A stretch of 64,000 nucleotides of DNA, taken from NCBI RefSeq assembly GCF_030463535.1, contig NC_132900.1, positions 28,469,956 through 28,533,955 of the forward strand. Reading direction: 5' to 3'. Source of the stretch: Salminus brasiliensis. Taxonomy: Eukaryota; Chordata; Actinopteri; Characiformes; Bryconidae. Each line of letters begins with the position of its first letter. The stretch's first letter is position 1. The translations under genes were made by a program, and so were the position numbers. Positions 26,499-34,905 of this stretch are shown in pieces. The notes beneath the pieces are model-generated. The model searched no databases and was not told the origin of the DNA. It saw nothing but the letters and a program-made list of their open reading frames with translations.

Positions 26499-29400
26499 CA
26501 CACAAGCTGGAGTGGAAAGAAAAAATAAAATATAGCTTTATTTAATAAATATATTTTAAAAAATGATTAATTATTTTATCTTGTTTCATATGACTAGACA
26601 TACGTAGTATATAGATACATACACAAATAAAAACAACAATATATCTGTGGTATCAATATACTTTTAGATATATAATCTGTATCTATATAATTTTAGTGCT
26701 ATCAGTTCTTTATGGAAAAAAAACAGATTTTATATAAGCTTGGTGTTGGTAAGTGACTGCTCTTTAGAAATATATACATAAATTTCGTATTTCTAAAAAG
26801 CAGTCATTTACCAACATCAACCTTATACAAAATCCTTTTTTCCCATAAAGAACTGATAGCAGTGAAATTTACAATATTAAACTCTTGACTAAATTACACT
26901 TTGTGCATCTCTACTGATAACTAGTCATTGCTGATTCACTGAGAAAGTAGATTTTATTATGCATTATTGTTTTAATCCATTTATGGGTGCTATATACAAA
27001 AACAGGCTTCTCACGAATGAGTATCCCATGACAGGGCCAAACTAGCTGTTTCATAACCCTTGACTTTTTTATGAGAATAGCTGGCAGATATGGGTGATGT
27101 CGCATTGATGGCAATGGGTTAGAATAATAAACCTAAAAATGAGGCCCAAGTATATTAAGAGAGTGTGCTCATATCTCTGTGCCACTCACTGTAATTAACA
27201 AGGATGGCCTCCTCCTATCTTATCCCAAAGGCCATTATACGCAAACACAAATCATCAGTTTATAAAAGTGTCTTATAAATCCACTCCATCAGGAGATAAG
27301 AGGGGCTAGCGCTGACCCTTGACCTGGTCCATTCCAGAGGAACAGAACCTCCTGTCTTCGATTTGAACGTGTGTAAAATAACAGGCTGTTTTAGCCACTT
27401 TTGATAGATCTAAGAGAGCAAACTCCAGCAAAATAGAATAAGGACGTTTGATGAGGTATCCCAACCTTTAGACACATCGTTCTCCTTTTCAAGCAGTTTG
27501 GAGGTAGACTGAGCAGACGAACTGTGGTAAGCTCCTGATGTTTAAAGCTCAACCTTCTGTTTCGGTGACTGAACTCGGCACACCGTGTGTTGATGAGGAT
27601 TCCGGTGACTCATCACTGACATTACAGGCTAAAAACAAATGCGTCTCATGAAGCTACTTCAAAGCAGTTTCAGTGCAGCGACTTTTCCATGCTTTGAAAA
27701 CACTGAGCATGCTCAAACTACGTTGTAGCAATACTACACCCAGACAGCATATGCTTTTTTTATTGCCCACACAGCTTTGATTGGGTAATTAGATATTTAT
27801 CAATCATACTTTTGCTTAGAAAGAGTTTCAATGGCCTATATCAGCCATAACATTAAAACCACCTGCCTAATACAGTGCAGTTCCCCCTCATTCCAGCAGA
27901 ACAGCTCTGATCCGTCAAGGCATGACCTTCACATATCCTGTAGTATCCAGCATCATGACATAATCAGCAGATCCTTTAAGAATAAATAATGTAAGTTGTG
28001 AGGCGGGGCCTCCTTGGATCATATCAACAAGCCTTCGGTGCTCATGACCCAGTTGCCAGTTCTTGGACGTCTTTCCTTGGATCCGTTTTGGTAGGTACTG
28101 ATCACTGCCTACCAGGAACACCTGGTATAAGGCCTGCATGATTTTATTATTTTGGAGATCTGGTTCTGGTTCTGACCCAGTCTATCGTCTAGACTTCACA
28201 GTTTGGTTCTTGTCAAAGTGGCCATTTTTCCTGCTGCCAACATCACTTTCAAGAATTGATTGTTCACTTGCAGACTAATATGTACATGCCATTTCTTGAC
28301 AGGTGCCACTGTAATCAGATGTCAGTGGTGGGTACTTACCGTTTAAAGCCATATGTAGAATATTATCGTTAAACCACCACCCAAGCAGCACGTCCTGTCA
28401 TACATGCGTATAATTTTTCCCACATAGCTTTGATGAAATGGATTAGATCTTTATCCTTCATTGAATAAGTATGGTTATTAGTGAATGCAGGGCTTACGGG
28501 TACAATAGCACCACTAGTAGTATTACAGGCTCTCTATTAATAGAGCTACATTGGCTAACAATGACAGGCAAACACAGCAATCATATCCAGTTACTCCACT
28601 GGCTAATATTGTGAATATAAAGTACAAACAAACCTGATGTGACATTTTCCAACTTGGCCAGACACTCGTCTCGCTCCATCTCCAGGTCCATCGCGATGTC
28701 ACACATCTGGACCGATAACATCTGGTCAAATAGATAAAGCCAGCATTAGAATTTGTTTGCATTCACTGCAGCAAACGGGACGTTTTCCCTTTTTTCACAG
28801 TGTTTTCATTGACATTCATTCAAAAGGTTACAGACCACAGAATTTCCCGGGTGAGCGCTGAATGGAAAAAGCTTTGGCTGCTTTTGTCACAAGCATAGAA
28901 ATGGTCACAATTATGCGCTGCATGCAATCTCCAGAATGAACGAGCTGCCTATGGAATACGGCTTTTGTCGCTGCATCTCTGAAAGGGTGACTTGATGGGA
29001 GAAGATGAAACAACCTTGACTGATAATGGAACTTAAATGGAACTTTAAATGTCCAAATGTTTGTGGACAGCTCTTCTATTAAAAGCATTCAGCTACTTTA
29101 AGTTGCACCTCTTGTTGACAAAGATGTGCAGTGCACACACACACACACACAGCTTGTCTAGTCCTTGTTGAGAAGTACTGCTAATAGAATAGGACTTTCT
29201 GGAGCAGATGAACATGATACTTTAGCGCTATGCTGCCCAATGTCAGGTGGCCTGGAGGGGTATAAGCAGCTCAGTATCATTAACAGTGGCGCAGTGGAAC
29301 TGTGTTCTCTGGAATGATGGTTGGTTCTCCATCCAATACTTTTGGGATGAGCTGAGGAGCTGTGGATGATGAGGTGTGATGGTGATCATCCAACATCCTG

Positions 29401-29601
29401 ACCTCGCTAGCGTTCTTGTCGCTGAATGCAGTAAAATCCTCACAGCAATGCTCCAAAATCTAGTAAAAAGCCTTCTTCCCTCCACAGTAGAGACAGTTAC
29501 TTCAACCACAGCAGGGTAAGCTCCTTTTTTTACTCTGTTTACTCCGTTTTGGAATAAACAATGAATGAGCAAGTGTCCCAATACTTTTGCCCATACAGTG
29601 T

Positions 29602-29681
<80 letters not shown>

Positions 29682-32600
29682 GGCTAGAGGAATACAAAAA
29701 CCTATTTAGCCCAGACTGCTTTAGGAACGAGGCAAAGAATTGTGTAGGCCAATTGGAAGTGAGCTCATTTACATATATTGCCTTTAAAGGCGCAGTAACA
29801 GCCTGTTTAATTGAAGAACAGTACGTGATGTCATGAATTATGGATGTTTTTGGTTTAGAAAACCTCAGTCCTGTCATAAGTGGACATCAGGGACAAAATT
29901 AAAACGAAAAGGAAATTCTGCGCCAATCCAAACATTCAATTTTTTCCCACAATTTAAGGGGCTTGCTTTGTTAAACAGTGTAAAACAATAAAAACCCTTT
30001 AAAAGTTATGAGGTGACAATGTTACACGTCAGTTATATCTCACAATCTTCCCTTTTTTTATTGAAATTCCAGATTTTATAACTTCTCAAACCCGGGACAT
30101 CTGTGCATTGCATGAACACTTCCCTGCGACTCGTGACAACGTAATTCGTTTTCCCCGCCACCTTCCTTCTGCGGCTGGCTCCAATTTTCCTTAAAGCATA
30201 ATCTTCATTATTTGACAATGTGCTCCCTTAGATTCCTCCAGAGGATGCTGAGATTTATTGCGGTTACTTTGGCAGATGGAGACTCTCAGCAGTGGCATAA
30301 ATCTTCTCTCCAACAGCAATTGTTAGCTTTGAACAAGACCCATATGGCTATAGGACGGTGCTCCTACTGGCCTGAACCTTTGATATCAGGTGCAGGTTGG
30401 CTAGTTGGGCTACAGCCCATGAGAGTGTGAGGTTTGGAGCTACCATGGTGCAATCTGCTTAGATATTAGATACAGCTGGTTTCTTCACGTGTCGACACCT
30501 GTGACTGTCTGGGGGAAAACGCAGAGGCAAAGGCATCAGCATGGCCAAGCATTAACACAGTGATGAGAACGAAATGGTGGAAACGTCCTTCCAGACAGAT
30601 GTACTGAAGCGTAAATGCAAGTTATATATATATTTAAAAATGCGTCATGCGTCATGCCTTCTCGAAAGGGAAAAAAGAAGAAGCTGTGATCAAGGACACT
30701 CCTGACTTTGGACTCTACCAACCAACAATGCAGGTGGTTGCCATGGTGTCACATTCAGGAAAGGCAGCGAATGCATCACCACTTTGAATGAATCATGTCT
30801 CAAGACAACGGACAGTGTTCTGAACGTGGACACAGAGGAATCCCACCATGGTTACCCACCACAGCAACAATGCTCAACAATGTCAAGCATACAGAGTTTT
30901 CCACAACTGACAGTTATAACACGGACCAAAGACAGGAAATGGGAATGTAAACTGGAAATATGAACCAAGAGAGTCATGTAAATGTAGCGCCAACAGTACT
31001 ATATCAACACCCGAAGGACTGAATTTACTCCTACAGTACTGATTATTATCTACATTGTTCAATGTACACCTTTAGGATTTCATAAACAGCTAGTGTGCAG
31101 AATTAACACTGTAATTACACTTAATAAGCAAGCACAACGATATCAGAATCATAGCATTATCAAAAAATGCATCGTCTTCAGATGATGATTACATTCGACT
31201 GATAATCCAAATCAATATCTGTTTCTCAGATAAGAGGTGTTTTAACATTCACTTTCAAGCTTGAATTAATACACCTTCTGAATTACATTTATATACTTTC
31301 AGGTTTGAATTAATACTCTTTCAGAATTACGTTTATATACTTTTAAGATTGATTGAATACACTTAGTATTGAAATAATATACCTTAATGGCTGAATTAAT
31401 ACACTTTCTGAATTACGTTTACATACATTTCAGAATTGAATTAAGTCTATATACTGTATATAGTGCTGAATTAGTACCTTGAAAGTTGAATTAACACCTA
31501 TTCAATTGAATTACCACACTTTCAGAACTTTTCAGAATGACCACCTACTGTGTTGAATGAATACCTTAAGGGTGAATAAACACCTTCAGTGTGTATGTGT
31601 GTGTGTTCACTGCATGAATGGGTTAAAGGCGGAGGCCACATTCCATCTGTGTCCAACACAAATAGTGAATATGGGTGTCTTGTCTAGTGCCAAATTAACA
31701 TCTACATTGTTTATTGTACACATTTAAGGTTTAATAACCACCTATCGTGGATAATAAACACCATAATTAAACTTAATTAAGCATACACAATGATATCAGA
31801 ATCATATCAGTACAGGTCAGTAACTGCACCGTCTTGAGATTTGACTGATAATTCAAACCGATATTTGATGATGCATCTCAGACAAACACCTTAAAAGGTG
31901 TTTTAGTATTGTTAAAACTTAAATAACAACTAGTATGTTGAATAAACACCTTAAAGCAAGAACAAACAGAACAGGATTGAATTAATAGACTTTCTGGATT
32001 GAATTAATACACTCTCAGGATTTAAATAATATACTTTCAGGGTTGAATAAACACATCGTCAGGATCAAAATAGCATACTTTCAAAATTAAAATAATGCAC
32101 TTTCAGGATTGAAATAATATACTTTCAGGATTGAAATAATATACTTTCAGCTTGAATGAGTACACTTTCAAGTTTTAAATATTTTTTTTCAAGATTGAAT
32201 TAATATTCTTTCAGGTGTGAATGAATACATTTTCAGCATTTACGTAATACACTATCAAGATTGAATAAATACACTTTTAGGATTTGAATAACTTCCAGTG
32301 TGGACTTAAAATATATCACACTTGAATTAAGTCGAGGAGGATTTCAATTACTGCCTTCATAATTGATTTACTACCTTCAGTGCTATATTATACTTTAATA
32401 TTGACTCACAGAGCAATCTGAAATGGAGAATTATCACTAAAAGGACAATTTGGTCCAGGACTAGGCTAGTTAGTCCCCGTCAAGGAAACCAGCTTATTAT
32501 GTTTAATTAACGCCACACCAACAGAGTTCATTTGCTCTGTCTGAACACAAAAACACACTTTAAGTGTATATATCGTCTCTGTCAGACAAAAACCTTGTAT

Positions 32601-33673
32601 CTCCAAAAGGCAATGTTCAACTATCAGTGGAATTTAATGTAAAATGATTTTATTCCAAGTCATTTTTGGAGCATTTCTATTGGTTCTAATGGAGATACAA
32701 GATTTATATGTGACAGCGACGATATTGAACACAGATGATCCTGCCAAAGTCTCCTTTTAAGAATTAAAACCATAACAGACTTGCATCAGGCTAAAGGGTC
32801 TTACGGGAGTCGGAGCATTACAGATACCTCTGACTCATGTCCAGTACACAATAAAAAAATCCCAGTGCTCACTGACTGCTTACGCTGCTCTGTTTTATCC
32901 ACAGCTGGACTTTAAAGAATGCTGTGGGTGTTAGAATAATTCCATAGACATTACAGCAGTTAACACTGGGAATTTCACTGTTCAAATGAAAACTACTGCT
33001 GCCAGAATGCACACACACACACACACACACACAGATGTAATTCCAATGTTACGTTCTTCTATAATATATATAATATATAATACAATAAAAATAAAGGTGC
33101 TGCAAAAAATCTTGAACTTTGATCTTTTGGTTCCACAAAGAACCTGTGAATGTTCCTTAAAAACCCTAAAAGGTTCCTCACACCCTGACTCTCTATTCCA
33201 AGAATGGTTCTTCATAGAACCAAAGGGGGCTCAGCATTGAGCTGGGGAGCTGTGGAGAAGCGGGGTCCCTGCAGTGATGAAGCTCCATCCAATACTTTTG
33301 GGGATGAGCTGGAGTGCCAGAACTGATCATCCAACCTCATGGATGTCGTCCTCCACTAGTGCTCTTGTGGGCTGAATGCAATCAAACCCTGTTCACAGCA
33401 CATCCCAGGATCTTGTATAAAGCCTTCCCAGAAGAGTGGAGACTGTAGGGGACAAACTCCTTATTAACAGCCTAGAAACTAGGGATGAGCATGTGTCTAC
33501 AAACTTTTGGACAAGGCAAGTGCAAGTGCGCCAGACCTACAGTTAATGTAAAACTGGACCCTGTTTACTAGCTCACCGATTAGCAGGTATGCCATGACCC
33601 TATATGTGTGTGGACTCACCGGTCCGAGCGCACAGGTCAAGCCCAGTATGAAGATCCGTTTGGTCACGTCCAT
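6617..33673 (-). CDS. vipr1: Vasoactive intestinal peptide receptor 1-like class B GPCR, 5' six exons (partial gene)
   Basis: This encodes a plasma-membrane receptor of the secretin (class B) family, which binds VIP/PACAP-type peptides and normally signals through Gs and cAMP. Coding exons on the minus strand are 33620-33673, 28634-28721, 22829-22933, 10282-10388, 9305-9402 and 6617-6749. All have AG/GT borders and phases that join without a break into 195 residues. Seen: a hydrophobic start (1-18); an extracellular domain with cysteines at 25, 38, 49, 57, 71, 89 and 106; ACWP and SCTVDGW motifs; NxS/T sites near 44, 84 and 111; helix 1 (about 119-150, [10 protein letters not shown]); and helix 2 starting [10 protein letters not shown]. 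The seven-cysteine spacing and the loop after helix 2 fit VIPR1 better than VIPR2, the PACAP or the secretin receptor. Family members are about 430-460 residues, so more than half the protein (helix 3 onward) must lie left of the window. Whether this is the a or b fish paralog cannot be decided here. Confidence 0.85.
6861..7397. mobile_element. Nonautonomous element with family 1 ends but a different interior
   Basis: The ends are TGGACAAAAGTATTGGGACACC (left, split TGGACAAAAG and TATTGGGACACC) and the inverse TGTCCCAATACTTTTGTCC (right). The interior starts with CACCTACGGGAGCTTTTA, which recurs at 58790, and has none of the family 1 core blocks. It lies in vipr1 intron 5. Confidence 0.65.
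7525..7889. mobile_element. Family 2 nonautonomous element
   Basis: The ends are CAGCCATAACATTAAAACC on the left and GTTATGGCTGATCA on the right. The interior has ATGTTTTGGAGATGCTCTGA and CTTGTCAAAGTG blocks that read, on the other strand, as remnants of a Tc1-type helix-turn-helix. Confidence 0.7.
8583..8720. repeat. Possible tRNA-derived SINE fragment
   Basis: The sequence GGATTCGAACC resembles an inverted B box, and the GCTCTCTCAGGCTCCGGCTG block resembles 44911-44935. No 3' tail or target duplication was identified. Confidence 0.3.
9305..9402 (-). CDS. vipr1: vipr1 exon 5: transmembrane helix 1
   Basis: The exon encodes residues 119-150 plus two bases of R151. The segment [15 protein letters not shown] followed by a hydrophobic run ending CFFR matches helix 1 of VIPR1 (SVKTGYTIGYGLSL). 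The acceptor is CTCTCAG and the donor GTAAGC. Confidence 0.88.
9479..9948. mobile_element. Family 1-ended fragment followed by a rearranged family 2 copy
   Basis: CACTATATGGACAAAAGTAT at 9479 leads into a third kind of interior (TGTCACAGGTATATAAAATC). From about 9637 a family 2 copy runs to GTTATGGCTGATC at 9948. Its middle is palindromic, with GTAAGTTGTGAGGTGGG near 9775 and its inverse near 9850, so it is a foldback version. Confidence 0.55.
10282..10388 (-). CDS. vipr1: vipr1 exon 4: end of hormone-binding domain
   Basis: The exon encodes residues 84-118, including [11 protein letters not shown] and the last ectodomain cysteine (QNCGY). The SC...GW motif is diagnostic for the class B receptor hormone-binding domain. 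The acceptor is CTCTGTAG and the donor GTATGT, after a methionine codon in phase 0. Confidence 0.87.
10671..10702. repeat. AGCCAA hexanucleotide microsatellite
   Basis: Four to five perfect CCAAAG/AGCCAA units occur in vipr1 intron 3, about 300 bases upstream of exon 4. Confidence 0.8.
11541..12033 (+). mobile_element. Family 1 element, near full length (about 490 bases)
   Basis: Both ends are present: GACAAAAGTATTGGGACACC on the left, and GTGTCCACAAACATTTGGAC then ATATAGTG on the right. The interior follows the family order with no large gap. It lies in vipr1 intron 3. Confidence 0.8.
12585..13515. mobile_element. Family 2 copy interrupted by a family 1 fragment
   Basis: Family 2 sequence runs 12585-13075 and resumes at 13321-13515, ending TTTTAATGTTATGGCTGA. 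Between them, 13078-13320 carries family 1 interior blocks (GATGTTGGATGACAACC, ATTCAAGAGAACACAG, TCTGCTCCAGAGAGTCCTA). The family 2 part contains a reading-frame remnant with [14 protein letters not shown], a decayed Tc1 transposase N-terminal motif. Confidence 0.6.
14095..14290. mobile_element. Family 3 foldback element
   Basis: The inverted ends are CAACCCTGGTCCTGGAGG at the left and CAGGACCAGGGTTGAG at the right, about 195 bases apart. There is no coding capacity. A close relative is at 17838-18030. Confidence 0.7.
14291..16500. other. vipr1 intron 3 sequence, no gene recognised
   Basis: A 111-codon plus frame at 15168 has no recognisable motif. Bases 15500-15720 are more GC- and CpG-rich than the surroundings and could be a regulatory element, but that needs cross-species alignment. 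Confidence 0.4.
16501..16935 (+). mobile_element. 5'-truncated L2-type LINE, 3' end of ORF2 plus 3' UTR
   Basis: Bases 16660-16751 read [16 protein letters not shown] and, after a small frameshift, RLKTHLF and stop. This is the typical C-terminus of L2-clade ORF2. The element ends in GAAAAGAGCGTCTGCTAAAT followed by a TGTAAA repeat tail at 16920-16935, the known L2-type 3' end. It is a dead copy in vipr1 intron 3. The 5' boundary is uncertain. Confidence 0.75.
16936..17225. repeat. Degenerate CCAGCTTGACCAGC-type repeat
   Basis: Recurring GCTGGTCA, TTGGTCATCAAG and ACCAGCTTAACCAGC motifs form a decayed low-complexity array. A similar array is at 60455-60700. Confidence 0.5.
17838..18030. mobile_element. 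Family 3 foldback element
   Basis: The arms are AGTTCCCAACCCTGGTCCTG and CAGGACCAGGGTTGGGAAC, almost perfect inverses, spanning about 190 bases. It is better preserved than the copy at 14095. Confidence 0.75.
18031..22828. other. vipr1 intron 3, microsatellites and no gene
   Basis: It contains a TA microsatellite at 18870-18904, an ATA trinucleotide run at 19666-19715, and a long AT run at 20470-20535. A single family 3 end (ACTCCAGGACCAGGGCTGGG) lies at about 21733. No coding exon was recognised. Confidence 0.6.
22829..22933 (-). CDS. vipr1: vipr1 exon 3: hormone-binding domain, CW motif
   Basis: The acceptor is TTTTCCCAG and the donor GTAACA, phase 1 at both ends. It encodes C49 to K82 with the family motifs EWELACWP and [11 protein letters not shown], matching MWDNLTCWP and LACPLIFKLFSS of mammalian VIPR1. 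No long open frame marks this exon; it was found by reading the reverse strand for the CW motif. Confidence 0.85.
23313..23897 (+). mobile_element. Family 1 element, full length
   Basis: It runs from CACTATTTGGACAAAAGTAT to GTCCACAAACATTTGAACA and TTTAGTG. All interior blocks are present in family order. It lies in vipr1 intron 2, directly followed by a family 4 element. Confidence 0.8.
23891..24780. mobile_element. Family 4 nonautonomous DNA element
   Basis: It begins AGTGCCCCTGTGAAAAAGCA and continues with GCCACCTTTAGCAGCAAC, CTTTCACATCGCTGTGGAGG and AAGGTCCTGTCACAGCA blocks. These occur in the same order in common teleost repeats. It abuts the family 1 copy, sharing the bases around TTTAGTG. 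The right end is approximate. Confidence 0.55.
24781..27839. other. vipr1 intron 2, no gene recognised
   Basis: It holds an AT microsatellite (26467-26497) and the hairpin at 26689-26870. Bases 25820-26110 are less AT-rich with several CpG sites. No exon-like coding signal was found. Confidence 0.5.
26689..26870. repeat. Short foldback element, about 75-base arms
   Basis: The left arm (GCTATCAGTTCTTTATGG) and right arm (CATAAAGAACTGATAGC) are inverses. They continue inward through TTGGTGTTGGTAAGTGACTG versus CAGTCATTTACCAACATCAA, with a small AT-rich loop. Confidence 0.75.
27840..28330. mobile_element. Family 2 element in vipr1 intron 2
   Basis: It starts CAGCCATAACATTAAAACCA and keeps the interior order: CATGACCTTCACA, GTTGTGAGGCGGGGCCTCC, GACCCAGTTGCC, AGGTACTGATCACTGCCTAC, GACAGGTGCCACTGTAA. 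It ends about 300 bases upstream of exon 2 in plus coordinates. Confidence 0.7.
28634..28721 (-). CDS. vipr1: vipr1 exon 2: N-terminal part of hormone-binding domain
   Basis: The exon encodes residues 19-47 plus the first base of 48. It carries the first two ectodomain cysteines (MCDIA and DECLAK) and an NVT glycosylation site, aligning with the CDYVQ...QCLEE region of mammalian VIPR1. The upstream border follows a pyrimidine-rich tract ending TTTGACCAG. A second AG 15 bases further in is also in frame, so a protein five residues shorter is possible. Confidence 0.8.
29044..29600 (-). mobile_element. Family 1 element, full length, reverse orientation
   Basis: It runs from AAATGTCCAAATGTTTGTGG to CCCAATACTTTTGCCCATAC and AGTG. 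It lies in vipr1 intron 1 and is followed directly by a long AT and poly-T run. A CA run lies within it at 29133-29151. Confidence 0.8.
29601..29681. repeat. AT microsatellite followed by 29 T
   Basis: About 52 bases of TA repeat are followed by an uninterrupted T run (29653-29681). It begins at the end of the family 1 element. Confidence 0.9.
31030..32400. repeat. Two-unit tandem duplication containing a 22-base periodic array
   Basis: A block starting CTACATTGTTCAATGTACAC (31050) recurs diverged at about 31702. Both copies share the order CACAACGATATCAGAATCAT, CATCGTCTT and GACTGATAAT. Each is followed by many copies of a 22-base unit near ATTGAATTAATACACTTTCA. A SINE-like tail (GTGTTCACTGCATGAATGGG) interrupts at 31588-31682. 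All lies in vipr1 intron 1. Confidence 0.65.
33008..33033. repeat. CA microsatellite
   Basis: About 12 CA units occur in vipr1 intron 1. Confidence 0.9.
33229..33515 (-). mobile_element. Family 1 element fragment
   Basis: Diverged reverse-strand copy with ATCCAATACTTTTGGGGATG, GATCATCCAACCTCA and GTGTCTACAAACTTTTGGAC. It ends about 100 bases before vipr1 exon 1. Confidence 0.6.
33620..33673 (-). CDS. vipr1: vipr1 exon 1: start codon and signal peptide
   Basis: The exon gives 18 codons, [18 protein letters not shown], with a charged then hydrophobic stretch typical of a signal peptide. The start has A at -3 and G at +4, a good context. It ends exactly on a codon boundary at a GTGAGT donor. 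The upstream frame stays open but runs into a simple GGA/GAA tract, so this ATG is the sensible start. Confidence 0.8.
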
Positions 33674-34240
33674 TTCAGTCCCCAGCGCGCGACGGACGGA
33701 CAAAGCCTGTCGACCACCTCCACCTCCACCTCCTCCTCCTCCTCCTCTTTCTCCTTTTTCTTCTTCTTCTTTATCCTCCTCTCCAAACCCCAACCCAGCC
33801 ACCAGAGGAGAAGATCCACCAGGAAACTTTCAACTTTCCTAATGTCCACCAACCCAAAGCGCGCGTGCGCCTGCACGAGCGGAGTCCTTCTGAAGTTCTG
33901 CTCCGCGCGAGCCCAGATGGGGTATTTCCTAGACGGATGGCTTTCTCAGAACCCCCCAAAAGTCAAGCCTGACCAATAGGAGGACAGATAAGCGACGTTT
34001 CTATTGGTCAGCCCTCGCCTTAGGCTAAACGCGTGCAGTAAAGCTACTAACGGTGCATTGTGGAATCCCTCCTCACGTGAAGTGAGCCTGCTCCCAGTCG
34101 CGAGCCGCCACGCCGTCCGCAATAAAGCTGTCCGCGAGCTCCAGAGGAGGCTTCAGACTGGAGCCAACGAGAGTGCGCGAGACCGAGGCGTCGACAAACA
34201 GGTGAATGGTAGGAGGGAGAAGGGGCGTGGCTTCTGAGCC
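33674..34240 (-). promoter_or_regulatory. vipr1: GC-rich presumed promoter and 5' UTR of vipr1
   Basis: The sequence upstream of the vipr1 start codon is CpG-rich, unlike its AT-rich surroundings. It contains a GGA/GAA purine tract on the coding strand (33713-33785), an inverted pair of CCAAT boxes (33969-33979 and 34001-34011) and another CCAAT near 34238. No TATA box stands out, as expected of a CpG-island promoter. The transcription start cannot be placed by eye. Confidence 0.5.
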
Positions 34241-34439
34241 AATGCCAGTGAAGCCACAGCTTAATCTGAATGTCAGATGGATGAGTGTTTAGAGCTCCAC
34301 CTTTACCTTCATCACAGCTCCCATTCTTCTCACGAGACTTTCAGTGTGTCTGCAGGGAGATGTTTCCACATCCAGACCTTTCTGATTTCTGATTTTCTTC
34401 TGTGCAGTAAGTTTTGTCATCAGCTGTCCGCACACCATA

Positions 34440-34890
34440 TATATCAACCATGGCATTACTACCATCTGCCTAATATTGAGGAGGTCTTCCTTGTGCCGCC
34501 ACAGCAGATCTAAATGTAAATTCGAGGAATGGCCTCCACAAGACCTCTGCAGGTGTCCTGTGGTATCTGGCACCAAGACCAAGATCCTTTAAGTCAGATC
34601 CTGTAAGGCTTAGGTGCCCATGACCCTGTTGCCGGTTCATCACTCGTCCTTCCCTGGAGCACTTTTGGTAGGTTCTGACCACTGCATACCGGGAACACCC
34701 CACAAGACCTGCCTAATGTTTTGGAGATGTTCTGACCCAGTCAGCCATCTAGCCATCACAATTTTGGTTCTTGTCAAAGTGGTTTAGATTCTTATGCTTG
34801 CCCATTTGTCCTGCATCCAAAAACAGCATCACCTTCAAGTACGGTTCACTTGCTGCCTGAACAGTCAGGCTGACTGACTTTAGTTACAGT
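34440..34890. mobile_element. Family 2 element upstream of vipr1
   Basis: Diverged copy with ATCTGCCTAATATTGAGGAG, CTCCACAAGACCTCTGCAGG, GTTTTGGAGATGTTCTGACC and CTTGTCAAAGTGG. Its minus frame GCSRYAVVRTYQKCSREG is a recognisable remnant of a Tc1 transposase helix-turn-helix. Confidence 0.7.
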
Positions 34891-34905
34891 ACAATATGCT
34901 CAGAT

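Noticed and set aside
33497..33979. Glycine-, proline- or serine-rich frames on both strands around the vipr1 start
   Set aside because: They are translations of the GGA/GAA tract and GC-rich promoter in other frames.
34004..34237. 77-residue plus frame as a first exon of a divergent gene
   Set aside because: CpG-rich sequence opens frames by chance. There is no recognisable protein and no supported downstream exon.
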